Shown here piece after piece: positions 8,787 to 17,743 of a stretch of DNA of 64,000 bases; the stretch's first letter is position 1, and the number at the start of each line of letters is the position of its first letter. Position numbers and translations under genes: made by a program. The notes under the pieces are model-generated. The model did not search any database. It saw only the letters and a list, made by a program, of their open reading frames with translations, and had not been told where the DNA came from. Source of the stretch: Planctomycetota bacterium (GTDB lineage: Bacteria; Planctomycetota; UBA1135; UBA2386); NCBI GenBank assembly GCA_021776805.1, contig JAJFFD010000005.1, positions 19,843-83,842 of the forward strand, read 5' to 3'.

Positions 8787-9284
8787 TTAGAGCGCCAGTG
8801 CCTGCAGGATGTCCATGGTGCTGATCAGGCCGACATGCTTCTTGTTTTCCTGCACGAGCACCCGGTGGATGCGATGCTTGGTCATGGTCTTGGCGATTTC
8901 GTCGAGACTCGCCCCGACCTCGACCGAATAGACCTCTGCGGTCATGACCTGGCCGGCTGTTTCCTCGGCTTCGGCAGGGACCTCGAAGGAATCGAAGTCC
9001 TCTTCCAGCAGTTCTCGCGTGGACAGGTGGTAGAAGCCCGCGCCACGTCGTGGTTGTGAGTCATTGTCCTGGCTGTAGAGCTCGAGGAGATCGCGCATGG
9101 ACAGGACGCCTGCGATGTGGCCGGCCTCGTCGGTGACCGGGATGCCACCGATGCGATGCTCGCCTAGCAGGCTCTCCACATCGGAGAGCGGCGTGCTCGT
9201 GGCAACCGTCAGGATCTCGGTCTGCATGATATCCCGGGCGGTTAGAGCCGCCCAGGTCTTGGCTTTATGGCTGATGGTGGTCAT
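8787..9284 (-). CDS. Two-CBS-domain protein
   Basis: 165 residues. The ATG at 9284 is preferred because GAGGA lies 8 bases upstream; an in-frame ATG at 9317 lacks such a site. The protein is essentially a Bateman module. The first CBS motif starts at about residue 17 (ALTARDIMQTEILTVATSTP, then HRIGGIPVTDEAGHIAGVLS), and the second at about residue 100 (QVMTAEVYSVEVGASLDEIA, then HRIHRVLV). Such pairs bind adenosyl nucleotides and sense energy state or regulate a partner. No catalytic domain is attached. It is convergent with tRNA-Gln. The partner is unknown; the next gene on the strand, an M14 peptidase, gives no obvious link. Confidence 0.88.
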   Translation of the reverse strand: MTTISHKAKTWAALTARDIMQTEILTVATSTPLSDVESLLGEHRIGGIPVTDEAGHIAGVLSMRDLLELYSQDNDSQPRRGAGFYHLSTRELLEEDFDSFEVPAEAEETAGQVMTAEVYSVEVGASLDEIAKTMTKHRIHRVLVQENKKHVGLISTMDILQALAL

Positions 9285-9362
9285 CGTAATCGTCCTCACC
9301 GGAGCCAACTCAGGCATGCAGCTACGAATTGCCGGATTCCTCAGGCTTTTCGGAGGGAACGA

Positions 9363-11189
9363 TCAGTTGCTGAGCACGAGCTTCAGATTCTCGCTGATGC
9401 CCTTGATGCCGAGGAGATACTCGAAGTCGATGGTCAGGGCGCAGAACCAGAGTTCGAGACCAATCAAGCCGCTGTCACCCGGGATCACGAACTGGGCGGT
9501 GGCCTGGCCGTTGTTGTCCAGGTTGCCGACGGAGTCGACGAAGATATTCGGCAGGCTCGTCACTCTGCTGAGCAGTGGGGTCAAAGCCAGGGGGATTTCT
9601 CGATCCAGGATCTTGATGGTCGGGCTCGCTGCGCTGGAAGCGGGCACAAAGTAAACCATGCCCGCGTCTTCGCTGCTTTCCACCAGGAGGTCGACGCTGC
9701 TGCCGATGCTCGGCGTGCCAACTGCCGTGAGCGTGGTTGCGGCGGCGATGGGCTCGAGGGCGACGTCACGCTCGAAGCTGCTGCCGTCCACCAAGCTTGC
9801 TGGGACCGTGAGGGAATGATGGCCAGCTGCGGAAAAAGTGACGTCATAACTGCCAGGTCCCATCCAGACCGAGTAGCGACCATTCTGTCCGCGGGAGCGG
9901 ATGGTCTGTCCGTCTTGGAAGGCTTGGCCGCTGACTGTAATGCTGGCATCGAGGGGCTGCAGATTGCGCAGGGAAAGAACGCGCCCCCGCATGGGTGCGG
10001 GCTTGGTGAGAAAGAGCAGGATGCCTGGCCACATGCGATCGAGTTCGGTGAGGGTCTCGCTGTAGACCGGTTGGAAGGCCGTACCCATTTCGATGAGGAA
10101 GGCCATGCTGCCGTTCACGTTCTGATGCCATTCCATGTGCGTCCCACAGCAGCATGAGGTGTTGGGCGAGTAGCTCATGGCCGAGGAGAAGGCCAGATGC
10201 ATGGGGTTGTAGAAGTTGGTAACCCCGCTCGGCAGGTTGGGCCGAACCAGGGAGTTGAATGGGGTGCGCACATCGCGACCAGAGCTGTGCACGTCGAGCA
10301 TCCGTTCCAGACCCTCGGCCTCGATGAAGGCCAGCATGGCCTGGGATTCTTGTTCGGAGGCAGCGCCTGGCCCATGGTAGACATTGCTCGAGGTGTTCGT
10401 GCTGCTGCCGCAGAGGGACCAGAAGTACGGGTAGTTGCGATTGAGGTCGACGCCGAAACTGCCGTTCAGGTTGTCGCGTCGGTTCTTGCGCCACATGTTG
10501 TCCGCGTTCCAGACCTGATTGAGACCATCAGGATTCATGCTCGGCACGATCCAGATTTGGTTCTTGTTGACCAGGTCCGTGAGGGTCGCATCGCTGCCGT
10601 GCCCGTTGAGCAACTTGTCCGCGACGTAGAGAGAAACCTCGATGGTGTTCAGCTCGCGACTGTGGTTGTTGGTGAAAAGCATGATGTTGGGCTCATCCTC
10701 GTCCACTGTCGGATTGTCGGAGATGCGCAGCAGGGGGATGTTCTCTCCCAGGTGCGTCAGAGGCGTGCCGTAGCGCGATTGAAAGTCGTAAACCTTGGCG
10801 AGCTGGGGGAAGTTGCTCTCCATGTCCGCCAGGGCCTGGCGAATTTCTGCCAGGGTTCGGTAGCCGACATCCGGCATGTCCGTTCCCAGTGCCTGTTGTC
10901 GCTCCGCCTGAATCTCACTGAAGGGACGGGAGCGCTCGGTGATCAGGAAGGGCAGTCCCGTGGTCATGCTGCGCAGGCGGTCCAAATCAGAAGCATGAAT
11001 GATGGTCTCCACCAACTCGCCGGCTGCACTGGGAGAGTCGATGCGCCAGGCATCGAAGCCCTCGTTCGCGAGCAGATCGCTGAATCCCGCAGGCCCCAGA
11101 ATCATGATGCGCATGGAGCCCGGGTCCTCCTGAGCCGGCAGACTTGGGAGGGAGATAGAGAGCAGGAGTGCGAGCAGGGTTGTGCGCAT
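9363..11189 (-). CDS. Secreted M14 family zinc carboxypeptidase
   Basis: 608 residues from the ATG at 11189, which gives a clean signal peptide (MRTTLLALLLSISLPSLPAQ). A longer in-frame start at 11390 would overlap the upstream gene and add a non-signal leader. The M14 domain spans about residues 100-420: zinc ligands in NNHSRELNTIE, substrate-site NRNYPYFW, the third zinc histidine in LDVHSSGRD, and catalytic glutamate in FLIEMGTAF. It should remove C-terminal residues from extracellular peptides. A carboxypeptidase-regulatory-like beta domain follows (about 440-500). The tail contains NNGQATAQFVIPG then GLIGLELWF, the pattern I associate with exported planctomycete proteins. No Shine-Dalgarno sequence is evident. 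Confidence 0.9.
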   Translation of the reverse strand: MRTTLLALLLSISLPSLPAQEDPGSMRIMILGPAGFSDLLANEGFDAWRIDSPSAAGELVETIIHASDLDRLRSMTTGLPFLITERSRPFSEIQAERQQALGTDMPDVGYRTLAEIRQALADMESNFPQLAKVYDFQSRYGTPLTHLGENIPLLRISDNPTVDEDEPNIMLFTNNHSRELNTIEVSLYVADKLLNGHGSDATLTDLVNKNQIWIVPSMNPDGLNQVWNADNMWRKNRRDNLNGSFGVDLNRNYPYFWSLCGSSTNTSSNVYHGPGAASEQESQAMLAFIEAEGLERMLDVHSSGRDVRTPFNSLVRPNLPSGVTNFYNPMHLAFSSAMSYSPNTSCCCGTHMEWHQNVNGSMAFLIEMGTAFQPVYSETLTELDRMWPGILLFLTKPAPMRGRVLSLRNLQPLDASITVSGQAFQDGQTIRSRGQNGRYSVWMGPGSYDVTFSAAGHHSLTVPASLVDGSSFERDVALEPIAAATTLTAVGTPSIGSSVDLLVESSEDAGMVYFVPASSAASPTIKILDREIPLALTPLLSRVTSLPNIFVDSVGNLDNNGQATAQFVIPGDSGLIGLELWFCALTIDFEYLLGIKGISENLKLVLSN

Positions 11190-11274
11190 GAGCGGCGGGG
11201 GAGGGGTGAAGATAGGAGGGGGCGCGTCGAGGTGTATTGTGACCCGCGAGGAGGGATCTGACCAGCCGATCGGA

Positions 11275-13287
11275 TCAGTCGCCGAGATCGGCGAGAAGGG
11301 CTTCTGCTTGTTGGCGGAACGCCGGGCGAATGCTCTGGTCATCGCGGATTTCTTCCAGAACCTTGCGGGCCTCTTGATTGCGCTTGGCATTTTTCAGGGC
11401 CAGGCCAAGGCGGAGCTTGGCGAGAGAGCGCTCGTCTCCGGGGGGAATCTCGCGAGCTGCGATCTCCAGATCGGCGATGGCATCTTGGTACTGTTGATAG
11501 TCATTGGCCATCCGCCCGCGTACGGATCGCCAGATCAGTGGCTGCCTGCTCGCACGCATGAGCTCGCCAAGCACCGTACGGAACCATGCATAGTCGGCGA
11601 TCTGCGCATACTGCGGCATGCTGCGGATGAGCTTCTCAGCGAGCTTTTGCTCGCTGAGTGTCACGGCGCGAAGGAGAACCTCGCGGGCGTTCTCGAAGTC
11701 CTTTTCCTGCAGATAGAGGCCAAAGAGATTGGTGGCGAGGATGAAGCGGGTTTCGTCGGGACAATTGCGCGCACCGAGGCCGCGGCGAAAGCTCTCGAAG
11801 GCCGCGCTGATGTCACCGGCCTCCACCTGCATCTTGCCGATCTCATTCCACACTTCCGCAAGTTCTGGATACTGGGCGTTGGCCCGCTCGAGTAGTTCGC
11901 GCTTGAGCATGAACTTCCCCTCCTTGCCGTGGATGAGAGCGAGTTCGTAGAGAGCGCGGGAGGGAGCGCCATCCGCCTTGCCGTCAGCTCGTGCCAGACT
12001 GGAGTTGTCGTGCCACGCGGCGTTGCGATCGAGGATGACCCAGGCATTGGTGGCGCACCATAGAGCGAGCAGCCCGCCAGCGAGGCGTCGCAGGTTCTGT
12101 GATCCTGCCATGCGGAGACTCAGCCAGGCGATGAGAAAGCTCATCCCCAGGCTTGGGATGTAGAAGAGTCGCTCGCCGAAGATCGTGCCGATCAAGCGCG
12201 GAACATTGCTGGTGATGAAGCTGAAGCCCATGAAGCTGGCCATGGCCAGAAACAGCAGGGGTTGCCTGCGCAGCACCAGGCAGCCGCCGACGGTGATGCC
12301 GATCAGGATCAAGGCTGAGGCGAGGAAGGCCGGATCGAAGGCCGAGTCCACCGCCTGGAAGAATGGTGCGCTGTATTCGCTGCGCAGAGAGAAGGGGAAG
12401 AGCGTCTTCAGCAGGCCATAGCCCCAGATCTTCACCGCGGTGAAGAACTGGGCAGCTGCACTCAGATCGACCAGGAAGTTCACCGCCGGCGCCGTCTGTG
12501 CTTCCCCGAGGTCGCCGACGGCGATCTGGCGAAGGGCGAAGAAGAGCAGAATCGCTGGCCCGGCGAGGATGCCGACTCGCTTGCCCGCAGCCAGCAGACT
12601 CGCGCGCAAATCGAAGTTCGGGTCGAGCTTGGCGAGGCGTCCAAGATCGAAGACCAGCATGAAGGGTGCCCAGGCCAGGGCGCTCTCCTTGGAGCAGAAG
12701 GCCAGGAAGAGGCATGCGCTGGCAGCGACCTTCCGACGCATGTCCCCGCCGAGAGCGAGCAGCAGGGCGAGGGCACCGAGGCAGAAGGAGAGGAGTTCCG
12801 CACGGCCGACGATGCCCGCCACGACTTCGCTGTGGATGGCGTGCAGGCCAAAGACCAGTGCAGCGAGCAGGGCCGGTCCGCGCGGGATGAGCAGGCGTCT
12901 CACGAGCAAGTAGCACAACCAGGTCCCAAGCAGATGCAGGAGGACATTGAAGAAGTGCTGCGGAATCGCCTCGTCGGCTTCATCACCGGCGCTGCCAAAG
13001 CCGTGATAGAGCAGCGCATAGCTGAGGATGGTCACCGGCCGATAGAGTGGGTCCGGAGCCTCCTTGATGTCTTCGTTGCTGCCCCAGTACGAGCTGGTGA
13101 AGTAATCGCCGAGGCTACCGAATTCGTAGACCGGGCGATTGACCGTCCCATCGTCGAAGATGGAGATGGCGATGAAGCGATCGTCCTTGGCGAAGAGATT
13201 GCCCAGCGAAGGCGCGTAAAGGCCGAAGCTGAGCAGGCAGATCGCCAGGAGCCACTTGGTAGCAGATGTTCGGTTCACGGAGCGCAA
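11275..13287 (-). CDS. TMTC-like membrane glycosyltransferase with C-terminal TPRs
   Basis: 670 residues. The N-terminal 430 or so residues are polytopic, with about 9-11 hydrophobic helices. They carry features of the PMT/TMTC O-mannosyltransferase superfamily: an acidic KDD loop after the first helix, a YRPV motif, HFFNVLLHLLG, and FGLHAIHSEVVAGIVGRAELL. From about 440 there are TPR-like helical repeats (NEIGKMQVEAGDISAAFESF; FENAREVLLRAV; KLRLGLALKNAKRNQEA). TMTC proteins use lipid-linked sugar to modify exported proteins on the outer face of the membrane. A role in protein glycosylation is an inference. It lies 85 bases upstream of the M14 peptidase on the same strand. Confidence 0.75.
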   Translation of the reverse strand: MRSVNRTSATKWLLAICLLSFGLYAPSLGNLFAKDDRFIAISIFDDGTVNRPVYEFGSLGDYFTSSYWGSNEDIKEAPDPLYRPVTILSYALLYHGFGSAGDEADEAIPQHFFNVLLHLLGTWLCYLLVRRLLIPRGPALLAALVFGLHAIHSEVVAGIVGRAELLSFCLGALALLLALGGDMRRKVAASACLFLAFCSKESALAWAPFMLVFDLGRLAKLDPNFDLRASLLAAGKRVGILAGPAILLFFALRQIAVGDLGEAQTAPAVNFLVDLSAAAQFFTAVKIWGYGLLKTLFPFSLRSEYSAPFFQAVDSAFDPAFLASALILIGITVGGCLVLRRQPLLFLAMASFMGFSFITSNVPRLIGTIFGERLFYIPSLGMSFLIAWLSLRMAGSQNLRRLAGGLLALWCATNAWVILDRNAAWHDNSSLARADGKADGAPSRALYELALIHGKEGKFMLKRELLERANAQYPELAEVWNEIGKMQVEAGDISAAFESFRRGLGARNCPDETRFILATNLFGLYLQEKDFENAREVLLRAVTLSEQKLAEKLIRSMPQYAQIADYAWFRTVLGELMRASRQPLIWRSVRGRMANDYQQYQDAIADLEIAAREIPPGDERSLAKLRLGLALKNAKRNQEARKVLEEIRDDQSIRPAFRQQAEALLADLGD

Positions 13288-13427
13288 TGCCTTCGCATGG
13301 TCGGTTGCTGGGACTGGGCAGGGTAGCGGCTCTGTCGGGGCGCCGGAATTGTCCCTTTGGGGCAGCTCGATTTTTGGGCGGTCAGTAACTAGGGTACCCC
13401 TTGCCTTCGACCGACGAAGGAACCCCC

Positions 13428-13544
13428 ATGAAACGAACGAGCTATCGCCTCGCGCAGGTCTTCGGCCTCGCTCTCAGCATCCAAAGGTCCGTCTCGACGC
13501 AAGACCCGGATCCGAAGCTCCTCAGCTCAGTTGGGGGCAAGTGA
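13428..13544 (+). CDS. Small ORF translationally coupled to the THUMP methyltransferase
   Basis: A 38-codon ORF (MKRTSYRLAQVFGLALSIQR start) with AAGGA about 7 bases before its ATG. Its TGA overlaps the GTG start of the methyltransferase as GTGA (13541-13544), and no better start for the methyltransferase is visible. The peptide is basic at the N-terminus with a short hydrophobic patch, resembling a truncated export signal or a leader peptide. I do not recognise it. The ribosome-binding site and the exact overlap are the evidence that it is translated. Confidence 0.4.
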   Translation: MKRTSYRLAQVFGLALSIQRSVSTQDPDPKLLSSVGGK

Positions 13545-14674
13545 GCGCCGAACAGGGGGGTAGTTTCGAGCTCTTCGCTTCCTGCCTGCCCGGGCTCGAG
13601 CCACTTCTCGAGGCGGAGTTGAAGGGGCTGGGTGTTGAGGATCTGCAGCGCGAGGCCGGTGGCCTGTCTCTGCGTGGGGATTTGCGACTGATCTATCGCA
13701 TCAATCTCTGTTCCGGGATCGCCAGTCATCTGCTCTTGCGGGTGGCGAAGTTCCCCGTACGCCAGTTGTCGCAGTTGCGCGACAAGGCGGATGCCATTCG
13801 CTGGTCCCGCTATCTCGAGGCCGGTGCCTTCACCAACCTGAAGGCCAGCTGTCGTCGTTCCAAGCTCTACCATTCAGGTGCGGTGGAGGAGAGGGTTGCC
13901 GAGTCCATCAAGGCCCAGCTCGGCGATGAACCCCGGCCAGGAACCATGGAGATCCCCATTCAGGTACGCATGTTCGAGGACATGTGCAGCATCTCCATCG
14001 ATACGAGTGGGGAGCCACTGCACCGGCGCGGTTGGCGTCTCGCCGCGGCGAAGGCCCCCCTGCGCGAAGATCTTGCGCTCGCACTCATACTGGCCAGTGG
14101 GTGGGACCGGCGCTCGCCCCTCCTCGATCCGATGATGGGTTCGGGCACCATACCCATCGAAGCGGCCGGGCTGGCCCGCGGACTTCCCCCGGGGCGTGGC
14201 CGGGGATTCGCCTTCGAGTCCATGACCATCCTCGACGCAGATCTCTGGGCAGAGGTTCGTGGGTCGGCGGAGAGCAAAGCCCTGCCAGACCTCAGCTTCG
14301 AGATTCATGGCAGCGATCGGGATGCGGGCGCCCTGCGCTTCGCCCAAGAGAATGCCGAACGGGCGGGAGTCGCTCCTGACCTGAAGCTGCAGCAGACGCC
14401 CCTGGGCAAGGCAGAGTTCTTGGCGGCACCGGAGCAGGCGCCCATCGCCGGAGCGGTGGTGAGCAACCCGCCTTTCGGCAGGCGTGTCGGTGGGGGCAAG
14501 GACCTGCTGCCCCTCTATCAGAGCCTGGGGCAGCGCCTCTCCCTGCTTCCTGAGGGCTGGTGCTGTGCCCTCCTCGCCGCCGATCGGCGCCTCGCTCTGC
14601 GCACCGGGCTGGAACTGCGCACGGCCTTCCTGAGTACCCATGGCGGTATGAAGGTCCGCGCCCTGATCAGTTAG
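13541..14674 (+). CDS. THUMP-domain class I SAM-dependent RNA methyltransferase (RlmL/UPF0020-like)
   Basis: 377 residues from GTG at 13541; the frame is open further upstream but has no homologous-looking sequence or ribosome-binding site there. The N-terminal 160 residues fit a ferredoxin-like plus THUMP RNA-binding module (FELFASCLPGLEPLLEAELK, typical of the RlmL start). The catalytic domain has the UPF0020 SAM site DPMMGSGTIPIEAA and the N-methyltransferase motif NPPFG. Relatives make m2G in 23S rRNA or tRNA. It is shorter than E. coli RlmKL (702), lacking the RlmK half. It is convergent with the P1 peptidase; their stop codons overlap in TTAG. Confidence 0.88.
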   Translation: MSAEQGGSFELFASCLPGLEPLLEAELKGLGVEDLQREAGGLSLRGDLRLIYRINLCSGIASHLLLRVAKFPVRQLSQLRDKADAIRWSRYLEAGAFTNLKASCRRSKLYHSGAVEERVAESIKAQLGDEPRPGTMEIPIQVRMFEDMCSISIDTSGEPLHRRGWRLAAAKAPLREDLALALILASGWDRRSPLLDPMMGSGTIPIEAAGLARGLPPGRGRGFAFESMTILDADLWAEVRGSAESKALPDLSFEIHGSDRDAGALRFAQENAERAGVAPDLKLQQTPLGKAEFLAAPEQAPIAGAVVSNPPFGRRVGGGKDLLPLYQSLGQRLSLLPEGWCCALLAADRRLALRTGLELRTAFLSTHGGMKVRALIS

Positions 14675-15765
14675 CGCCCGAGAAGCTCGAGCACCCGATC
14701 GATGGGCAGAGCGTCTACCTGGTGCCCCGCGCGCCCCTGGGTGCTTTCTGCTCTGAACATCGAATTCAAGATTGCCTCCTCCGTGGCCTCCGCAGCCGCG
14801 CGAAAGAGGGGGCTCATGGCATCGTTGCTCAGGATCTCGCCACCGCTGCGTCGCTGCCCGGCGCGAATGCGCTGGGTCTCGGCAGTTGAGAAGGCGATCA
14901 CATAGTCCCCGCTGCCGTTCGAAAAGCTCGCGCCGATACGCGCCATGCCCGCTGGCGCACGTTTCGCCAGGCGCAGCAGGAGACGACTGTCCAGAGGTGC
15001 GTTGGTGGCGATGACGATCATGCATGACCCCGCTTCCTCGTCCTCTTCGTCGCGGCCGCGGTTGTTCGGACGCAGCTCGCGCATGTCCTTGCCGGCAATA
15101 CGCAGATCGCCGCCGAAGTTGCTCTGCACCAGGACACCGAGAGTGAATCCGGAGACCTTGCGAGAAGCGGTGCCGATGCCACCTTTCCAGCCAAAGCAGA
15201 TCGTACCTGTGCCTGCGCCCACCGCGCCCTCAGTCACCGGCCCGTCCTTGGCAGATGCCAGCGCCGCCAGGACGTGTTCCGCATGCACCGGTCGGCTTCG
15301 GATGTCGTTCAGGTAGCCGTCATTGGTCTCGCCCACGAGCACGTTGACCGAACGCAGCTCCTCGTTGCCGTCCAATTCGAGCATGTGGCCCACCAGAGCA
15401 TCGGCGACCAGGCCCACATTGAGAGTGCTGGTCAGGGCGATGGGGCTCTCGATCTCCCCCAGTTCGATGACCTGAGTCGAACCGAAGAGCTTGCCGTAGG
15501 CATTCATCACATGCACCGCGGCGGGCACCTTCTCTCGGTACAGATTCCTTGCATGGGGCAGGATTACGGTCACCCCAGTACGGATCGATTCGCCGGTTTT
15601 GACCGTGCTGTGCCCGACGAGCACGCCAGGCACGTCCGTGATGGCGTTCTCTGGCCCCGTGGGTAGACGGCCGATGACGATACCTGCATCCCGTGCCCGT
15701 GGTCGGCCCACCGAATCCTGCTGTGCGAAAGGAAGGAGAAGGGCTGCCAGGACGAAGCTGAACAT
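14671..15765 (-). CDS. P1 family peptidase (DmpA-like L-aminopeptidase/D-esterase), exported
   Basis: 364 residues from the ATG at 15765, which opens with a signal-like segment (MFSFVLAALLLPFAQQ); a TTG start at 15816 is less likely. DmpA-family N-terminal nucleophile hydrolases self-cleave before a serine or threonine. The expected region is GSCMIVIATNAPL, with the serine after the glycine. Other family marks are AITDVPGVLVGHSTV near the start, HVMNAYGKLFGSTQV, and GAVGAGTGTICFGWKGGIG. It should release N-terminal residues from peptides or beta-peptides. A short acidic loop (DEEDEEAG) sits just before the cleavage site. Likely location is the periplasm. Confidence 0.9.
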   Translation of the reverse strand: MFSFVLAALLLPFAQQDSVGRPRARDAGIVIGRLPTGPENAITDVPGVLVGHSTVKTGESIRTGVTVILPHARNLYREKVPAAVHVMNAYGKLFGSTQVIELGEIESPIALTSTLNVGLVADALVGHMLELDGNEELRSVNVLVGETNDGYLNDIRSRPVHAEHVLAALASAKDGPVTEGAVGAGTGTICFGWKGGIGTASRKVSGFTLGVLVQSNFGGDLRIAGKDMRELRPNNRGRDEEDEEAGSCMIVIATNAPLDSRLLLRLAKRAPAGMARIGASFSNGSGDYVIAFSTAETQRIRAGQRRSGGEILSNDAMSPLFRAAAEATEEAILNSMFRAESTQGRAGHQVDALPIDRVLELLGR

Positions 15766-15927
15766 CCCTGCATGCTGACGCTCATGGTTCCGAGGGTCAA
15801 AGGAAGATTGTGCCAAGGGCTGGGCTCAGGCTCGCATTCTTGGGATGCTCTCCGTAGCAGGCCCTGCCGCGAATCCCCCCGCTGCGCTCTTCTCCGCAGC
15901 CTCACCCAAGACAAGAAGGATTGAGCC

Positions 15928-17736
15928 ATGAGACTCGCCCTAGTCCCCGTACTCGCATTCAGCTTTCTCTGTCCCTCACAGCTAGATGCTCAGGTGTCTC
16001 CCGAGATGGCTGCCGCCATCAAGCGAGAAGGCCTGGAGAACAGCAATGTGATGGGCTACCTCGACACTCTCACCAATGAGATCGGTCACCGACTCACTGG
16101 CTCGGACAACTATGTCGACGCCACTCTTTGGGCGAAGAAGGAGTTCGAGAAGATGGGCCTGAGCAATGTCCACCTGGAGAAGTGGGACACATGGCCCGTG
16201 GTTTGGAACCGCGGCCAGTGGCAGGGTCGTGTGCTCACCCCCGCGCCCATGGAGTTGCACATCGCCACTCCGGCGTGGACCGCGGGCACCAAGGGTCTCG
16301 TTCAGGGTCGGCTCTTGCTGGCCCCCAAGAACCAAGCGGAGCTCGACCTGATCAAGGGCAAGATCGAAGGCGCCTTCCTCTACAAGGAGCCGATTCCCCG
16401 CGCCGCTCGTGGTGGTCGTGGACGCCGTGGTCGCGGCGGCCGTGGGCAGCAGGCCCCGGAGCCCACCGAAGAGGAGCGCAAGGCTGCCGAGAAGGCCGCG
16501 GAAATGGCAGCGGCCATCCGCGCCTTTCAGAACGGTCCTCTCGCCGACTTCGTCGAGGCCAATCCCATCGCTGGCTGGGTCGAGAGTTCTAGCGGTGATC
16601 AGAAGAACCCGAACCGCATCCGCGTCTTCGGCCGCCGCAGCATGAGCGCGGAGAACCTGCCCACTGTTCCGCAGATCGTGATCCGCCGCGACCAGGCCGT
16701 CGAGGTCTTGAAGATGCTCAAGTCCGGTGAAGAGGTCACCATGGAGTTCGACATTCGCAATCGCTTCCGCGCCGAGCCGGTTGAACTCAACAACGTCATC
16801 GCCGAGATCCCCGGCACGGAGAAGCCCGGTGAAGTCATCATCGTCTGCGGCCACCTGGACTCCTGGCACCAGGCGACGGGCACCACGGACAACGGCACGG
16901 GGGTCACCTCGGCCATGGAAACCGCGCGTATCCTGGCCGCCGTCGGCGCCCGCCCGAAGCGCACCATTCGCTTCATCCTCTGGGGTGGTGAAGAGCAGGG
17001 TCTGCTCGGCTCCGCCGGTTACGTGAAGCGCCACCGCACGGACATGCCCAACGTTTCCGCCGTTCTCAACCACGACTCGGGAACCAACTGGGCCCATAGC
17101 CTGCGGGTGAACACGCCCAACCACGAGGCCATGAAGTTGGTCATGCAGCCGGTCATGAGCATGACCGCACCGGATGAGGATCATGAGGGCGAAGTCTTCG
17201 TCCTCAATCACGCGGAGACCATCTCCGGCGGTGGTGGCAGCGACCATGCCTCCTTCATCGCCGCCCGCGTGCCGGCCTTCTCCTGGGGCCTCACCGGCCG
17301 CAGCGACTACTTTGGGTACACCTGGCACAGTCAGTGGGACACCTATGACGCGGCCATCCCCGAGTACCAGCGCCATAACGCTACTGTCTTCGCCCTGACC
17401 TCCTTGGGCATCGCCAACCTGCCGGAGAAGCTCTCCCCAGAAGGCATCGAGCCCAGTCGCGGCCGCCGTGGCGGCACCCTGAAGCCGAGAATCGAGGGTT
17501 TCCTCGGTGTAGATCTCGGTGGCAGGAACGATCTGGAAGTGACCAAGGTCAACGAAGGCGGCAGCGCGGCAAAGGCTGGACTCAAGAAGGGCGACATCAT
17601 CACTGCGGTAAACGACGAGAAGGTTGCCAGCCTGGTGGAAGCCATGGAGCAGCTGCGCGCTGGTGGCATGGCCGAGGCCACCTTTACGGTGAAACGCGGC
17701 GAAGAAACCGTGCAGGTGAAGCTGGGCGGCTCCTAA
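15928..17736 (+). CDS. Secreted M28 family zinc metallopeptidase with PDZ domain
   Basis: 602 residues. A signal peptide (MRLALVPVLAFSFLCPSQL) is followed by an M28 domain split by a PA-like insertion, then a C-terminal PDZ domain (about 515-600: GFLGVDLGG, GSAAKAGLKKGDIITAVNDE). Zinc and catalytic motifs: GHLDSWH, TTDNGTG, WGGEEQGLLGS, and a C-terminal SDYFGYTWHSQWDT supplying the last histidine. It should cleave amino acids from peptides outside the cytoplasm. An arginine/glycine-rich run (RGGRGRRGRGGRG, about residues 161-173) sits in the insertion domain and is unusual for the family. A strong hairpin lies 8 bases after the stop. Confidence 0.92.
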   Translation: MRLALVPVLAFSFLCPSQLDAQVSPEMAAAIKREGLENSNVMGYLDTLTNEIGHRLTGSDNYVDATLWAKKEFEKMGLSNVHLEKWDTWPVVWNRGQWQGRVLTPAPMELHIATPAWTAGTKGLVQGRLLLAPKNQAELDLIKGKIEGAFLYKEPIPRAARGGRGRRGRGGRGQQAPEPTEEERKAAEKAAEMAAAIRAFQNGPLADFVEANPIAGWVESSSGDQKNPNRIRVFGRRSMSAENLPTVPQIVIRRDQAVEVLKMLKSGEEVTMEFDIRNRFRAEPVELNNVIAEIPGTEKPGEVIIVCGHLDSWHQATGTTDNGTGVTSAMETARILAAVGARPKRTIRFILWGGEEQGLLGSAGYVKRHRTDMPNVSAVLNHDSGTNWAHSLRVNTPNHEAMKLVMQPVMSMTAPDEDHEGEVFVLNHAETISGGGGSDHASFIAARVPAFSWGLTGRSDYFGYTWHSQWDTYDAAIPEYQRHNATVFALTSLGIANLPEKLSPEGIEPSRGRRGGTLKPRIEGFLGVDLGGRNDLEVTKVNEGGSAAKAGLKKGDIITAVNDEKVASLVEAMEQLRAGGMAEATFTVKRGEETVQVKLGGS

Positions 17737-17743
17737 GCGCCTT

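Noticed and set aside
11190..11390. Longer N-terminus for the M14 peptidase
   Set aside because: It would overlap the upstream gene and precede a clear signal peptide that needs to be N-terminal.
15982..17376. A 464-codon minus-strand frame opposite the M28 peptidase
   Set aside because: Antisense shadow of a GC-rich gene; it lacks any domain and the opposite strand encodes a complete M28 enzyme.
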